Source of the DNA: Cellulomonas sp. KRMCY2
GTDB lineage: Bacteria; Actinomycetota; Actinomycetes; Actinomycetales; Cellulomonadaceae
DNA: 64,000 bases
Direction: 5' to 3'
Assembly (NCBI RefSeq): GCF_000526515.1
Contig: NZ_JAGF01000001.1
Coordinates: forward strand, 1,426,001-1,490,000
The translations under genes were made by a program, and so were the position numbers. Shown piece after piece: positions 44,789 to 53,900 of this stretch; the stretch's first letter is position 1; every line of letters starts with the position of its first letter. A model generated the notes under the pieces. That model made no database searches. It worked only from the letters and a program-made list of their open reading frames with translations, and had not been told where the DNA came from.

Positions 44789-45142
44789 TCAGGCGGCGCG
44801 CAAGGTCGCCTGGAGCCCGGCCCGCTCCGCCGGTTCGAGTGCGCTCCGCGGGCCGGTCCGCGCGCCGAGCCCGGCGCGGGCGGTCAGATCGAGGACCGGT
44901 GCGCGGTCCGCGAGCTCGGCGTGCGCGTCGCCGACCAGGTCGACCAGCCGCATGCCGAGGGCGGCGCACACCGCGATGAGCACCTCGGACGACGCCTCCT
45001 TGCGGCCCCGCTCGATCTCGGAGAGGTAGGCGACCGACACGCGGGCGCTCGCGGCGACGTCGCGCAGCGTGCGCCCCTGCGCCTCGCGGCGGCTGCGCAG
45101 GATGCCGCCGACGAGCCGCCGCAGCAGCGGTTCGGGTCCCAT
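44789..45142 (-). CDS. clgR: ClgR-type XRE regulator of clp genes
   Basis: A 117-aa protein. The HTH (GRTLRDVAASARVSVAYLSE then IERGRKEASSEVL) is nearly identical in pattern to ClgR, the activator of clp and other proteostasis genes in Streptomyces, Corynebacterium and mycobacteria. ATG 45142 follows GGAGG. A ClgR box lies upstream of its own start. In other actinobacteria ClgR itself is degraded by Clp, closing a feedback loop. Confidence 0.85.
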   Translation of the reverse strand: MGPEPLLRRLVGGILRSRREAQGRTLRDVAASARVSVAYLSEIERGRKEASSEVLIAVCAALGMRLVDLVGDAHAELADRAPVLDLTARAGLGARTGPRSALEPAERAGLQATLRAA

Positions 45143-45221
45143 CGGGCCTCCGTCGTCGTCGGGTGCGTCCTGCTCTCGTGAACGTAGCAGCGGCCGGCGG
45201 GACGCGGCCGCCGTCGCCGTC

Positions 45222-45235
45222 CGCCCTCGGCGAAC
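45222..45235 (-). promoter_or_regulatory. ClgR box upstream of clgR
   Basis: GTTCGC-CGAGG-GCG on the minus strand fits the published actinobacterial pattern GTTCGC-N5-GCG. TACGTT (45181-45186) about 36 bp downstream is a plausible -10 with no good -35, as expected of an activated promoter. Confidence 0.65.
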
Positions 45236-45246
45236 GACCGACCACG

Positions 45247-46632
45247 TCAGCCGCGAGCGGCCGCGTACCGCCGCAGCGCCTCCTCGCGCTCGACGCCGTG
45301 GTCGACGATCGGCGTCGGATAGCCGTGGTCGTGGCCACCGGCCACCGTCCACGGCCGGTGCACGGTGGCCCCCGGCAGGTGAGCGAGCTCCGGCACGAAC
45401 CGGCGGACGTAGTCGCCCTGGGGGTCGAACCGCTCGCCCTGGACGACGGGGTTGAACACCCGGGAGTACGGCGACGCGTCGGCCCCGGTGCCGGCGACCC
45501 ACTGCCAGCCGTGGCTGTTGGCGGCGACGTCGCCGTCGCGCAGGTGCCGCAGGAAGTACCGGGCACCGTGCGGCCACCACACGTGCAGGTCCTTGACCAG
45601 GAAGCTCGCGACGACCATGCGCACCCGGTTGTGCACCCACCCCTCGGCCAGGAGCTGCCGCATCCCCGCGTCGACGAACGGGAAGCCGGTCCGGCCCTGC
45701 GCCCAGGCGTCGAATGCCTCCGCAGCCGGGCCCGCGGGGTCGTCGTAGGCCATCGTGCGCAGGTCGGTACGCAGGTCGGCCCAGGCGGACGCGGGGTTGT
45801 GCCACAGGACGTCGGCGTAGAACTCGCGCCAGCACAGCTCGGTCGCGTAGACCGCTGCTCCCGACGTCCGCCCCGCGGGGTGCGCGGCGAGCGCGGCGAG
45901 CATCGTGCGCGGGTGGATCGTGCCGTACTTCAGGTGCGCCGACATCGCCGAGGTCCCGGCCAGGTCGGCGCGGTCACGCAGCCGGTCGTACCGTTCGACG
46001 CCGTCGTCGAGGAACGCGGCCCATCGGTCCAGCGCGGCACGCTCGCCGACCGGAGGCAGCGCGGGCGCCGGTGCGCCGACGACCTCGGGCATCGGCTCGG
46101 ACCCCGGGCCGCGGAACCAGCGCAGCCCGGCAGGCTCTGCGGCCGGCCGTCGCCAGCCGTGGTCGCGCCAGGCCCGCGCGAACGGGGTGAACACCCGGTA
46201 CGGGGAGCCGGCCTGGTTCAGGACCCGGCCGGGTGTGACGGCGTACGGGCTCCCGGTCGCGACGAGCGGGACGCCGTCCGGCAGGTGGGCCTCGACCAGC
46301 CGGTCGCGGCGGCGGCCGTACGGCGACGTCTCGGCGCTGATGTGCACCCCGGTGACCTGCACACCCGCGGCGCGGACCTCCCGGACCAGCGCCGCGATGA
46401 CGTTCTGGGGGTGACCGCGCCGCAGCACGACGGCGCCGTCATAGGGCTCGGTCAGCGCCGCCAGCGCATCGGTCAGGCAGGCCAGCCGGGACGCCCCGGC
46501 CGAGCCGGTCAGTGCGGGGTCGATGACGAAGACCGGGAGCACCCGGCCGTCGCCCGCGGCCTCGTGCGCGGCGACCAGTGCCGGCAGGTCGCGACGACGC
46601 AGGTCGCGACGCAGCCACAGGATCGACGTCAT
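45247..46632 (-). CDS. phr: Deoxyribodipyrimidine photolyase
   Basis: A 461-aa class I CPD photolyase, which repairs UV-made pyrimidine dimers using blue light. The N-terminal antenna domain begins TSILWLRRDLRRRDLPAL. The FAD domain has CWREFYADVLWHNP, FPFVDAGMRQLLAEGWVHNR and GTGADASPYSRVFNP. It has TAGGCT six bases before the ATG and no ribosome site, so it is probably leaderless. clgR lies 104 bp downstream on the same strand. Confidence 0.94.
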   Translation of the reverse strand: MTSILWLRRDLRRRDLPALVAAHEAAGDGRVLPVFVIDPALTGSAGASRLACLTDALAALTEPYDGAVVLRRGHPQNVIAALVREVRAAGVQVTGVHISAETSPYGRRRDRLVEAHLPDGVPLVATGSPYAVTPGRVLNQAGSPYRVFTPFARAWRDHGWRRPAAEPAGLRWFRGPGSEPMPEVVGAPAPALPPVGERAALDRWAAFLDDGVERYDRLRDRADLAGTSAMSAHLKYGTIHPRTMLAALAAHPAGRTSGAAVYATELCWREFYADVLWHNPASAWADLRTDLRTMAYDDPAGPAAEAFDAWAQGRTGFPFVDAGMRQLLAEGWVHNRVRMVVASFLVKDLHVWWPHGARYFLRHLRDGDVAANSHGWQWVAGTGADASPYSRVFNPVVQGERFDPQGDYVRRFVPELAHLPGATVHRPWTVAGGHDHGYPTPIVDHGVEREEALRRYAAARG

Positions 46633-46638
46633 CCGGCG

Positions 46639-46644
46639 AGCCTA
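46639..46644 (-). promoter_or_regulatory. -10 element TAGGCT for a leaderless photolyase mRNA
   Basis: TAGGCT lies six bases upstream of the ATG in the 44-bp gap to the GH32-like gene. Confidence 0.5.
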
Positions 46645-46676
46645 GGCGGCCCGTGGCCGGAGGCGGGCGGCCCCGG

Positions 46677-47618
46677 TCACGGGGCCAGGCGCAGCGTCCT
46701 GCCATCCCGCACGACGGGCAGCGGGTCGGAGATCTCCCCGACGAAGACGCCGTTCTCGGTGTCCCGGAAGCCGAGCAGCGCCCAGTGGCCGGCCCGCTCC
46801 TGCACCAGCCGCGCAGCGTAGAGGCTCCGGTGGTCGAAGGGGGTTGCCTCCGTCAGGTCCCACGGGCCGACGAGCGAGCCGCCCGGTACGACCCAGACGC
46901 CCCCGCCGGACCAGGTCGACCGACGGACGTCGCTCATCCGGTCCGGCCAGCAGGAGAACACCAGGACCGGCTGACCGTCGACGACTGCTGTCTGCGGGAC
47001 CTCGATCTGGCCGAAGCCGGCCGGCCGCGTGAGCGGTGGCCGGACGTCCCAGGCGACCAGGTCAGGACTCGTCGCGTACCCGACGACACCACGACCCCGC
47101 GGGTCCCCGTCGGGCACCCGGGCGGTGATCAGCATGTGCCAGCCCTCGCCGTCCGGGTCGGCGAAGACGTACGGGTCGCGCCAGGCCTCGTCGATCCAGG
47201 CGTCGAGATCAAGCTTCTCGTACCAGCGGGGATCGGCCTCGAGCAGCGGCCCGTCGCCGACCCGGTGCCAGGTCATCAGGTCGTCGGACGTGGCCACCCC
47301 GATGCGCTGCACGAGGCCGCGCTCTGCCCGGCTCACGCCGGTGTAGAACATGCGCCAGGTGCCGTCGGGCGCCTTGACCACCGAGCCGGTCCACGTGGCC
47401 TGGTCGTCCCACGCCGGGGAGTCCGCTGCGACGAGCGCGTCCGGCAGCAGGTCCCACGTCCGCAGGTCCGTGGACCTCGCGTGCCCGACGGAGGCTCGGA
47501 GGTGACGGCGGTCCGGGTCGTGCAGGGCCCGTGAGGCCCGGAGGAAGAACAGGTGGTGGTGGACGCCGTCGTGGGCGCTCCAGCTGTCCCACACCCAGTG
47601 GTCGGCGAGTCTGAGCAT
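46677..47618 (-). CDS. GH32/GH43-clan five-bladed propeller glycoside hydrolase
   Basis: A 313-aa protein without a signal peptide. Acidic residues fit the clan: Asp in HWVWDSWS near the start, RDP in WRDPYVFAD, and Glu in GQIEVPQTA. GH32 enzymes split fructosides such as sucrose or levan; this short form has no C-terminal beta-sandwich. It is last in the ABC sugar operon, eight bases after the permease, and probably cleaves the imported sugar inside the cell. The substrate is inferred. Confidence 0.83.
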   Translation of the reverse strand: MLRLADHWVWDSWSAHDGVHHHLFFLRASRALHDPDRRHLRASVGHARSTDLRTWDLLPDALVAADSPAWDDQATWTGSVVKAPDGTWRMFYTGVSRAERGLVQRIGVATSDDLMTWHRVGDGPLLEADPRWYEKLDLDAWIDEAWRDPYVFADPDGEGWHMLITARVPDGDPRGRGVVGYATSPDLVAWDVRPPLTRPAGFGQIEVPQTAVVDGQPVLVFSCWPDRMSDVRRSTWSGGGVWVVPGGSLVGPWDLTEATPFDHRSLYAARLVQERAGHWALLGFRDTENGVFVGEISDPLPVVRDGRTLRLAP

Positions 47619-47625
47619 GGTCGGT

Positions 47626-48573
47626 CTACCCCTTCACGCCACTGGAGGCGATGCTGCTGACGAAGGCCCGCTGGAAGGCCAGGAACATGACCAGCACCGG
47701 CAGCGTGATCAGTGACGTGTACGCCATGACCTCACCCCAGGCGGGGTTGATCTGGAAGAAGTACTGCATGCCGACCATGACCGGACGCAGGTCCTCCTGC
47801 TGGACCACCATCAGGGGCCACAGGTACTGGTTCCACGCCGGGAGGAAGGTGAGGATCGCGACGGTCGCGAACGCCGGCCCGGACAGCGGGACGATGATCC
47901 GCCGGTAGATCGTGAACCAGCCCGCGCCGTCGATGCGGGCCGCCTCGTCGAAGGATTTCGGGATCGTCGAGAAGTACTGCGTGAACAGGAAGATGGAGAA
48001 GGCGTTCGCGATGAACGGGATGATCTGCACGTGGTACGAGTTGAGCCACCCGTAGTCGTACATCGGCCGACCGTTCTCGAGGACGAGGGTCGGGAGCTTG
48101 GACACCCAGTAGACCATCGGGATCGCGATGGTCTCGAAGGGCACGATGAGGGTTGCGATGATGAGCGTGAGCAGCACCTTGCGCCCGGTCCACTCGAGGC
48201 GCGACAGGGCGAATCCGGCCATCGAGTTGACGATCAGCCCGAGCCCGACGATGAGCGTGGTGACGAGAACGGAGTTGAGGATGAACCGGGCGACCGGCAC
48301 CCGGTCGAACACGCCGACGTAGTTCTGGACGCTGATGTCCCCCACCGGCAGGAAGGCCTGCGGTGAGTCCAGGTCGCTGAGGATCTGTGCGTCCGGCTTC
48401 AGGCTGGACACGAACATGAACACCAGCGGGAACAGGAAGAACAGCGCCAGCAGGACCATCGGCACGTACCCGATGATGAGCCGACGGCGCTTGCGCCGCG
48501 CGGCCTCGTCGATGCTGCGGCGGCGCTCGATGTCGTGAGCCGCGGTGTCGCGGGCGGCGGTCTGTGCGCTCAT
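47626..48573 (-). CDS. Sugar ABC transporter permease (LacG/MalG type)
   Basis: A 315-aa protein with six helices and the EAA loop FDEAARIDGAGWFTIYRRIIVPL that docks the ATPase. It forms the membrane channel with the upstream permease. AGAAGGAC precedes the ATG, which is three bases after the other permease stop. The ATPase is not encoded here, so a shared MsiK-type ATPase is expected. Confidence 0.93.
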   Translation of the reverse strand: MSAQTAARDTAAHDIERRRSIDEAARRKRRRLIIGYVPMVLLALFFLFPLVFMFVSSLKPDAQILSDLDSPQAFLPVGDISVQNYVGVFDRVPVARFILNSVLVTTLIVGLGLIVNSMAGFALSRLEWTGRKVLLTLIIATLIVPFETIAIPMVYWVSKLPTLVLENGRPMYDYGWLNSYHVQIIPFIANAFSIFLFTQYFSTIPKSFDEAARIDGAGWFTIYRRIIVPLSGPAFATVAILTFLPAWNQYLWPLMVVQQEDLRPVMVGMQYFFQINPAWGEVMAYTSLITLPVLVMFLAFQRAFVSSIASSGVKG

Positions 48574-48576
48574 GGT

Positions 48577-49551
48577 TCAGTCCTTCTCTCGGGTGAGGTA
48601 GCGCTGCACCAGGGCGATGACGAGCACGATGAGGAAGAAGATGAGCGAGATGGCCGCGCCGTAGCCGGTCTCCTGCTCGCGGTACCCCTTGCGCACGGCG
48701 TGGAAGACGAGGGTCGTGGTCGCGTCCCGTGGACCGCCCTGGGTCATCACATCGATCTGCACGAACAGGCCGAGGGCGGCGATGGTGATGGTGACCAGGA
48801 TGAACACCATGGTCGAGCGCAGGCCCGGCCAGGTGACGTCCTTGAACTGCTGCCACGCGTTCGCGCCGTCCATGCGCGCCGCCTCGTAGAGCTCCTCCGG
48901 GATGGTCTGCAGCCCGGAGAGCCAGATGATCATGTGGAAGCCGACGGCCTGCCAGATGGACAGCACGATGATCGCACCGAGGGCCGTGTCGGGGTTGCCC
49001 AGCCAGTCGGTGCCCTGGAAGGCCCCGAACGTGATCGTGTCGATCATCGAGTTGATCAGCCCGTCGCCCTGGTACATGAAGTCCCAGAGGATCGAGATGA
49101 CGACGATCGAGGTGACGACAGGCACGAAGAAGATGACGCGGAACCAGGTGACCCCGCGCAGCTTCTGGTTGACCAGGATCGCCATCAGGAGCGCGAGGCC
49201 GGCCTGGACCGGGACGACGACCACAGCGAAGACGAACGTGTTGATCAGCGAGCGGACGAACGTCGGGTCCGCCGTGAACGCCCGGACGAAGTTGTCCAGC
49301 CCGACGAACCGCGGCGGGTTGGGCGAGATGAGCCGCGCGTTCGTGAAGGACAGGCCGAAGGCGAGGAGCACCGGGACGATCAGGAACAGCACGAGCAGGA
49401 GGGTCGCCGGGGCGACCATCCAGTACGCGGAGCGGTGGCCCTCACGGGCGGCGCGGGCCCCGCGGCGGCGTCGGCCCGCCTGACGGTCGCTCTCGTGTGG
49501 TGAGGCGTTCGGGCTGACCTGCTGGGTGATGGGGACGGGCATGGTGCACAT
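48577..49551 (-). CDS. Sugar ABC transporter permease (LacF/MalF type)
   Basis: A 324-aa six-helix permease with a basic cytoplasmic N-terminus and the EAA loop LYEAARMDGANAWQQFKDVTWPGL. ATG 49551 is chosen; ATG 49542, three codons on, is also possible. It lies after a strong hairpin that separates it from the binding-protein gene. Confidence 0.93.
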   Translation of the reverse strand: MCTMPVPITQQVSPNASPHESDRQAGRRRRGARAAREGHRSAYWMVAPATLLLVLFLIVPVLLAFGLSFTNARLISPNPPRFVGLDNFVRAFTADPTFVRSLINTFVFAVVVVPVQAGLALLMAILVNQKLRGVTWFRVIFFVPVVTSIVVISILWDFMYQGDGLINSMIDTITFGAFQGTDWLGNPDTALGAIIVLSIWQAVGFHMIIWLSGLQTIPEELYEAARMDGANAWQQFKDVTWPGLRSTMVFILVTITIAALGLFVQIDVMTQGGPRDATTTLVFHAVRKGYREQETGYGAAISLIFFLIVLVIALVQRYLTREKD

Positions 49552-49571
49552 CCGTTCCGGCGGCCGGGCGT

Positions 49572-49642
49572 GGCGGTGCGCCCCGGCCGGTCCGACGTCG
49601 CCCAGGGGACGCCGAGGGACCGGTGAGCCGGGGCGCACCGCC
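49572..49642 (-). terminator. Intra-operon hairpin between binding protein and permease genes
   Basis: GGCGGTGCGCCCCGG and its exact complement, 15 bp, 41 bp apart. It lies 26 bp after the binding-protein stop and ends 20 bp before the permease start. It probably lowers permease expression or stabilises the upstream mRNA. Confidence 0.75.
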
Positions 49643-49667
49643 CCGGCCGCCGTTCAGGACGGTCGGC

Positions 49668-50966
49668 TCAGAAGCCGTAGCCGTCGTTGGACTCGATATT
49701 GGTGTCGATCTCCTTGACTGCCTGATCCAGGGTCGTCTGGATGTCGGCGCCGTTCATGATGTCCTTCGCGGCACGCTCGAACACGCTGGAGATCACGGCG
49801 TACGCCGGTGTGGGCGGGCGCTCGACCGCGTACGTCTGCGACAGCTCGACGAACGGCTGCAGCGGGTCGCCCTCGCCGAAGTTCTCCGAGAGCTCCTCGG
49901 CCTCGGCCAGGGCTGGGATCACGACCTGCTTGTCCGCGAATGCGGCGACGTAGTCGGGCTTGAAGCTGAACTCGAGGTAGGCCCGGGCCCCCTCCGGCGA
50001 CTCGCACGCCTCCGAGATGCCCCACTGCCACGACGCGCCACCGATCTTCGGGCCCTGGCCGAAGTCAGGCGGCGGGAGGATGAGGAGGTCGTCGCCGACC
50101 GCCTCGAGGGAGCCCATCGCGTTCCACACCCCGGTGTAGCTCAGGGCGACCTCGTCGTTGTTGAACTCCTCGTTGCCGATGGTGCCCGCATCGCTGGTCA
50201 GGCCACGCTCGAAGGCGCTCTGGAACCAGGTGAAGAACGCCACGGCCTCGGGACCGTTGAGCGCACCTTCGGCGGTGAGGAAGGTGTCGCGGTCGATGAG
50301 GTCGCCCCCGGCGCTCTGCAGCATGGGCGAGTATGCGTAGGGCCACCACTCACCGGTGTCCTCGGCGCCGATGTCCAGCGGGGTGGCGTAGCCGGCCTGC
50401 TGGAGAGTGACGAGCGCCTGGTCGAACTCGGTGATGGTCCACGGCTCGTCCGTGCTCGGGATCCGGATCCCGTTCTCGGTGAGGACCGACTCCCGGGCGA
50501 AGATGGACAGTGCCGCGTCCCAGTAGCCGGCGGAGTAGATCTCGTCCTGCCACCGTCCGACGGCTGTGGGCAGCAGGGCGTCGGTGATCTCCGACGAGAT
50601 GCCGAGTGGCTGGATGTAGCCGGCCCAGGCCCAGTTCGGGACGATCGGACCGTCCATGTCCAGCAGGCAGGGAAGATCTCCGGCCGCCGCACCGGCGACG
50701 ATCGCGTCGTTGTAGGCGCCCTGGGGGAAGGACTCCATGACGACCTCGTACAGGTCCTGGGATCCGTTGAAGTCAGAGATGATCTGTTCGTAGACCTCCA
50801 GCTCGGCCGGGTTGCCGGCCGAGTGTGTCCACATCGTCAGCTGGGTCGTACCGCCGTTGTCACCGTCCCCCCCGTCGTCCGACTCACCGGCCTGACCGCA
50901 GGCGGTCAGGATCGTTGCTGATGCGGCGGTGATGGCTACGATCGCCGTCAAGGACTTGCGAGTCAT
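49668..50966 (-). CDS. Sugar ABC transporter substrate-binding lipoprotein
   Basis: A 432-aa precursor. The signal peptide ends ILTAC, giving lipidated Cys23. The mature part is a family-1 sugar-binding protein (LTMWTHSAGNPAELEVYEQ). It is anchored outside the membrane and delivers sugar to the two permeases. AAAGGAATC precedes the ATG. It is 78 bp after lacI. The ligand is unknown. Confidence 0.93.
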   Translation of the reverse strand: MTRKSLTAIVAITAASATILTACGQAGESDDGGDGDNGGTTQLTMWTHSAGNPAELEVYEQIISDFNGSQDLYEVVMESFPQGAYNDAIVAGAAAGDLPCLLDMDGPIVPNWAWAGYIQPLGISSEITDALLPTAVGRWQDEIYSAGYWDAALSIFARESVLTENGIRIPSTDEPWTITEFDQALVTLQQAGYATPLDIGAEDTGEWWPYAYSPMLQSAGGDLIDRDTFLTAEGALNGPEAVAFFTWFQSAFERGLTSDAGTIGNEEFNNDEVALSYTGVWNAMGSLEAVGDDLLILPPPDFGQGPKIGGASWQWGISEACESPEGARAYLEFSFKPDYVAAFADKQVVIPALAEAEELSENFGEGDPLQPFVELSQTYAVERPPTPAYAVISSVFERAAKDIMNGADIQTTLDQAVKEIDTNIESNDGYGF

Positions 50967-51044
50967 CGCGATTCCTTTCGTTGGGCCCGACTGGCAGGTC
51001 GAACCCTCCGGTTGGTGGACGTCGGTTGACGCCCATCTGTTGTG

Positions 51045-52106
51045 TCACGCCCCGTCGTCGTTCGTTCCTTCGGGCACGGCCGGCGGCGGGGCCACCGACT
51101 CACGGCGGATGAGCGGGCACGGCATCAGGACGACGCCGTCGTTCTCCGTCGGGGCTTCGCGCAGGCCGACGAGGACCTCGACGGCCCAGCGACCCATCTC
51201 GTAGTGCGGCAGGGCCACGGTCGTCAGTGGCGGGTCGAGGGCCGCGGCGATGTACTGCTGGTCGTCGTAGCCGACGATCGACACGTCCCGCGGGATCTCC
51301 AGGCCGCGGTGGCGCGCGGCCCGGTAGGCGCCCATCGCCACGCGGTCGTTGAAGCAGAAGAGCGCGGTCGGACGCTGCCCGGGCGGACGGTCGAGGAGCT
51401 CGCCGGCCGCCGCCACGCCCCCTGCGGCAGTGGTGATGGATGCCTCGACGTGCAGGCTCGGGTCGGGCTCGATGCCCGCCGCCCGCAGCACGTCCAGGTA
51501 GCCCGAGTACCGGAGCGCCGACGCGATGGGGACCGGGGCCTCGCCCGCGTCGATGTATGCGATTCGGCGGTGACCGTGGTCCACGAGCTCCTGCACGGCG
51601 GCCATCGCGCCGGCCCGGTCGTCCGGCACGACAGCCGGGAAGCCTCCGCCGGCCGGCCGGCCGTCGAGGAAGACCGTGCCGAGCGGGAGGCGGGCCGGTG
51701 CGTCGACGACCCGGTGCCACATGCAGGCGTAGATCATCCCGTCGACCTGCTGCGCCAGCAGGGCCTCGATCGCGTCGTGCTCGACCTCCGCGTCGGAGCC
51801 GGTGTTCACCAGGAAGAGCAGGTAGCCGTTCTCCCGGGCGACGTCCTGGGCGGCCTCGACCATCTGGACGGCAAAGGGCGTCGTGGCGATCTGGTCGGAG
51901 ATGAGGCCGATGGTGTGGGTGCGGCGGGTGCGCAGGCTTCGGGCCAGGGAGTTGGGTGAGTAGCCGATCTCCTCGGCGACCCGACGAACCCGGTCCCGCG
52001 TGGCGGCGGGGATCCGCGCCTCGGTCTGGCCGTTGAGGACGAGAGACACCGTCGTCGGTGACACGCCGGCCCCGCGGGCCACGTCCTTGATGCCGACACG
52101 CTTCAT
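51045..52106 (-). CDS. LacI-family transcriptional regulator
   Basis: A 353-aa protein with the LacI N-terminus GIKDVARGAGVSPTTVSLVL and a periplasmic-binding-like sugar domain (IGLISDQIATTPFA, DGMIYACMWHR, FCFNDRVAMGAY). ATG 52106 follows GGGAGACGCG. It is the first gene of the sugar operon and probably its repressor, released by a sugar. A palindromic operator overlaps the promoter. Confidence 0.93.
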   Translation of the reverse strand: MKRVGIKDVARGAGVSPTTVSLVLNGQTEARIPAATRDRVRRVAEEIGYSPNSLARSLRTRRTHTIGLISDQIATTPFAVQMVEAAQDVARENGYLLFLVNTGSDAEVEHDAIEALLAQQVDGMIYACMWHRVVDAPARLPLGTVFLDGRPAGGGFPAVVPDDRAGAMAAVQELVDHGHRRIAYIDAGEAPVPIASALRYSGYLDVLRAAGIEPDPSLHVEASITTAAGGVAAAGELLDRPPGQRPTALFCFNDRVAMGAYRAARHRGLEIPRDVSIVGYDDQQYIAAALDPPLTTVALPHYEMGRWAVEVLVGLREAPTENDGVVLMPCPLIRRESVAPPPAVPEGTNDDGA

Positions 52107-52119
52107 CGCGTCTCCCTGA

Positions 52120-52171
52120 TAAACCGATTTAGCAGGTCTCGATAGTGGCGCAGGCCACTCCATGACGTCAA
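52120..52171 (-). promoter_or_regulatory. lacI promoter and LacI-type operator
   Basis: Minus-strand TTGACG (52166-52171), an 18-bp spacer and CACTAT (52142-52147). TAAATCGGTTTA (52120-52131), a near-palindrome with central CG typical of LacI operators, is just after the start of transcription. Confidence 0.6.
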
Positions 52172-52316
52172 GGCGCGTTATGGAATCGTGATGGTTTGTC
52201 CGATGTCGCGCGTGCGGTAGGGCCGACCGTGGGACGCCATCGGCGCCGGAGGGCACCTGGCGACGCGCCGTCCACGCCGTCTGCGCCGTCCGAGCCGCGC
52301 GAGCTGCGGCCCGTCG

Positions 52317-53900
52317 TCAGACGCGGGACTGCTTCTTGGTCCCGCTGACTCCGACGAGCACGGCGACGACGAGCCCAGCCATGACGAGCTGGGCCGTGAC
52401 GAGCGTCGACGACACGACCCCGACGTAGAGGGCGATCGCGGTCGGCAGGGTCCCGACGAGGGCGACGTCGAGCCCGTGGAACAACCCGCCGGTCGGCGGC
52501 ACGCTGCCCATCGGGGAGGCGACGGGCACGCGGGACGCGCGCGGTGGTGGCCGGTAGGCGCTGCGCAGGGCGGCGACGGCCAGCACGAGCGTCCACGGGA
52601 GGGCGAGGGCGAGCCAGAGCGGCTCCCCGGTGCGCGCGGCCTGGAGGCCGAGCACCGTGACCGTCCACACGGCGGCGGCCGCCAGCGGCACGACGCCACG
52701 GGTCAGCCGCACCTCCCGGGCGGACAGCGGCAGCAACCGGTCCAGGACCGGTGCCATGTCCGCGTGCCGCGCACCGGCGGCCGAGGTGTTCGCCGCCCAG
52801 AAGCCCGTCAGCACCAGGGTGCCGTACATCGGCAGACCCGAGCCGAGCAGCGTGACCCGGGTCGCGGCGACGGCGAGCAGGGCGGCGACGGCGATCTGGA
52901 CGAGCAGCCGGGGCGTGCGCGCCAGGAGCACGAGGTCGGCGCGCACGACGGCGCGGCGGGGCCCGCCGGGCGCGAGCCGCAACGAGCCGCGTCGGCGGGC
53001 CCGGCCGGTGCCGGTCGTCAGTGCACGGCTGAGCTCGCGCAGGTCGAGCGAGAGGACCGCGACCTGCGCGCGGTCGCCGACGGAGCCGAGGGCGCGCAGC
53101 CCCGCACCGCTCAGCAGCGCGGTCCGACGCTCGGCCACCAGCGTGCCGACGACGGCCGCCAGGAGCAGCGGGATCGAGGCCCACCAGCCGCCTCCGAGCT
53201 CCCAGCCCGACGCCGACGCAGCGGCCGGTCCGACGAGCGCGAGGCCCGCCACCGCTGCGGTCGCGCCGAGCAGGACGGTGTCGCCGACGGCGGCGGTCAC
53301 CCGGTTGCTGCGATGGCTCCGGCCCGACCGGTCCCCGGGGTGCCAGCTCTGGGCCACCGCGGCGAGCGCGGTCAGCGCGGCGAAGGATGCCCCGCCGAGG
53401 GCGGCCCAGGCGAGCACCGTGCTGATCGTCAGGTCCACACCGAAGGCGAAGACGATCAGGGGGGCGAGGACGGCACCGGCCGCCGCGGTGGTCGACGGCC
53501 AGCGCAGCACGGTCGGTCGCAGCAGCCCGCGCCGGTCGATCGGCATCGGCAGCCACCAGGCAGCGCCGCCGCCACCGAGGCCGACCGGCCCGAGCCGACC
53601 GGCCAGGCTGAGCACGGCACCGGCTGCCGCCAGCACGACGAGCGCCGCCGGGAGCTCACCGGCGATCATGACCGGACCGCCCTCGCCGGGCGCCGAGGCC
53701 TGGATCGAGTCCGCGATGCCGATCACGAAGGTGACGGACAGGCCGACGGTGATGATCGTGTACCAGATCTCGATCAGCACGGCGCCGGCACCGTGGCCCT
53801 GCCGGGCGCCCTGGATGCGGGCCGTCAGGTGCCGCACCTGTCCACCGCTCGGCACCTTGGCCGGGTCGTGCACGAGGGTCGCGCGCAACGGCTGGGTCAT
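52317..53900 (-). CDS. ABC exporter membrane subunit, DUF6297-like
   Basis: A 527-aa protein with about twelve helices and a central basic loop. The start ATG overlaps the ABC ATPase stop by four bases, so it is the ATPase partner. It resembles the actinobacterial DUF6297 group, whose transported substrate is unknown. The 52201-52316 gap after it shows nothing. Confidence 0.8.
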   Translation of the reverse strand: MTQPLRATLVHDPAKVPSGGQVRHLTARIQGARQGHGAGAVLIEIWYTIITVGLSVTFVIGIADSIQASAPGEGGPVMIAGELPAALVVLAAAGAVLSLAGRLGPVGLGGGGAAWWLPMPIDRRGLLRPTVLRWPSTTAAAGAVLAPLIVFAFGVDLTISTVLAWAALGGASFAALTALAAVAQSWHPGDRSGRSHRSNRVTAAVGDTVLLGATAAVAGLALVGPAAASASGWELGGGWWASIPLLLAAVVGTLVAERRTALLSGAGLRALGSVGDRAQVAVLSLDLRELSRALTTGTGRARRRGSLRLAPGGPRRAVVRADLVLLARTPRLLVQIAVAALLAVAATRVTLLGSGLPMYGTLVLTGFWAANTSAAGARHADMAPVLDRLLPLSAREVRLTRGVVPLAAAAVWTVTVLGLQAARTGEPLWLALALPWTLVLAVAALRSAYRPPPRASRVPVASPMGSVPPTGGLFHGLDVALVGTLPTAIALYVGVVSSTLVTAQLVMAGLVVAVLVGVSGTKKQSRV

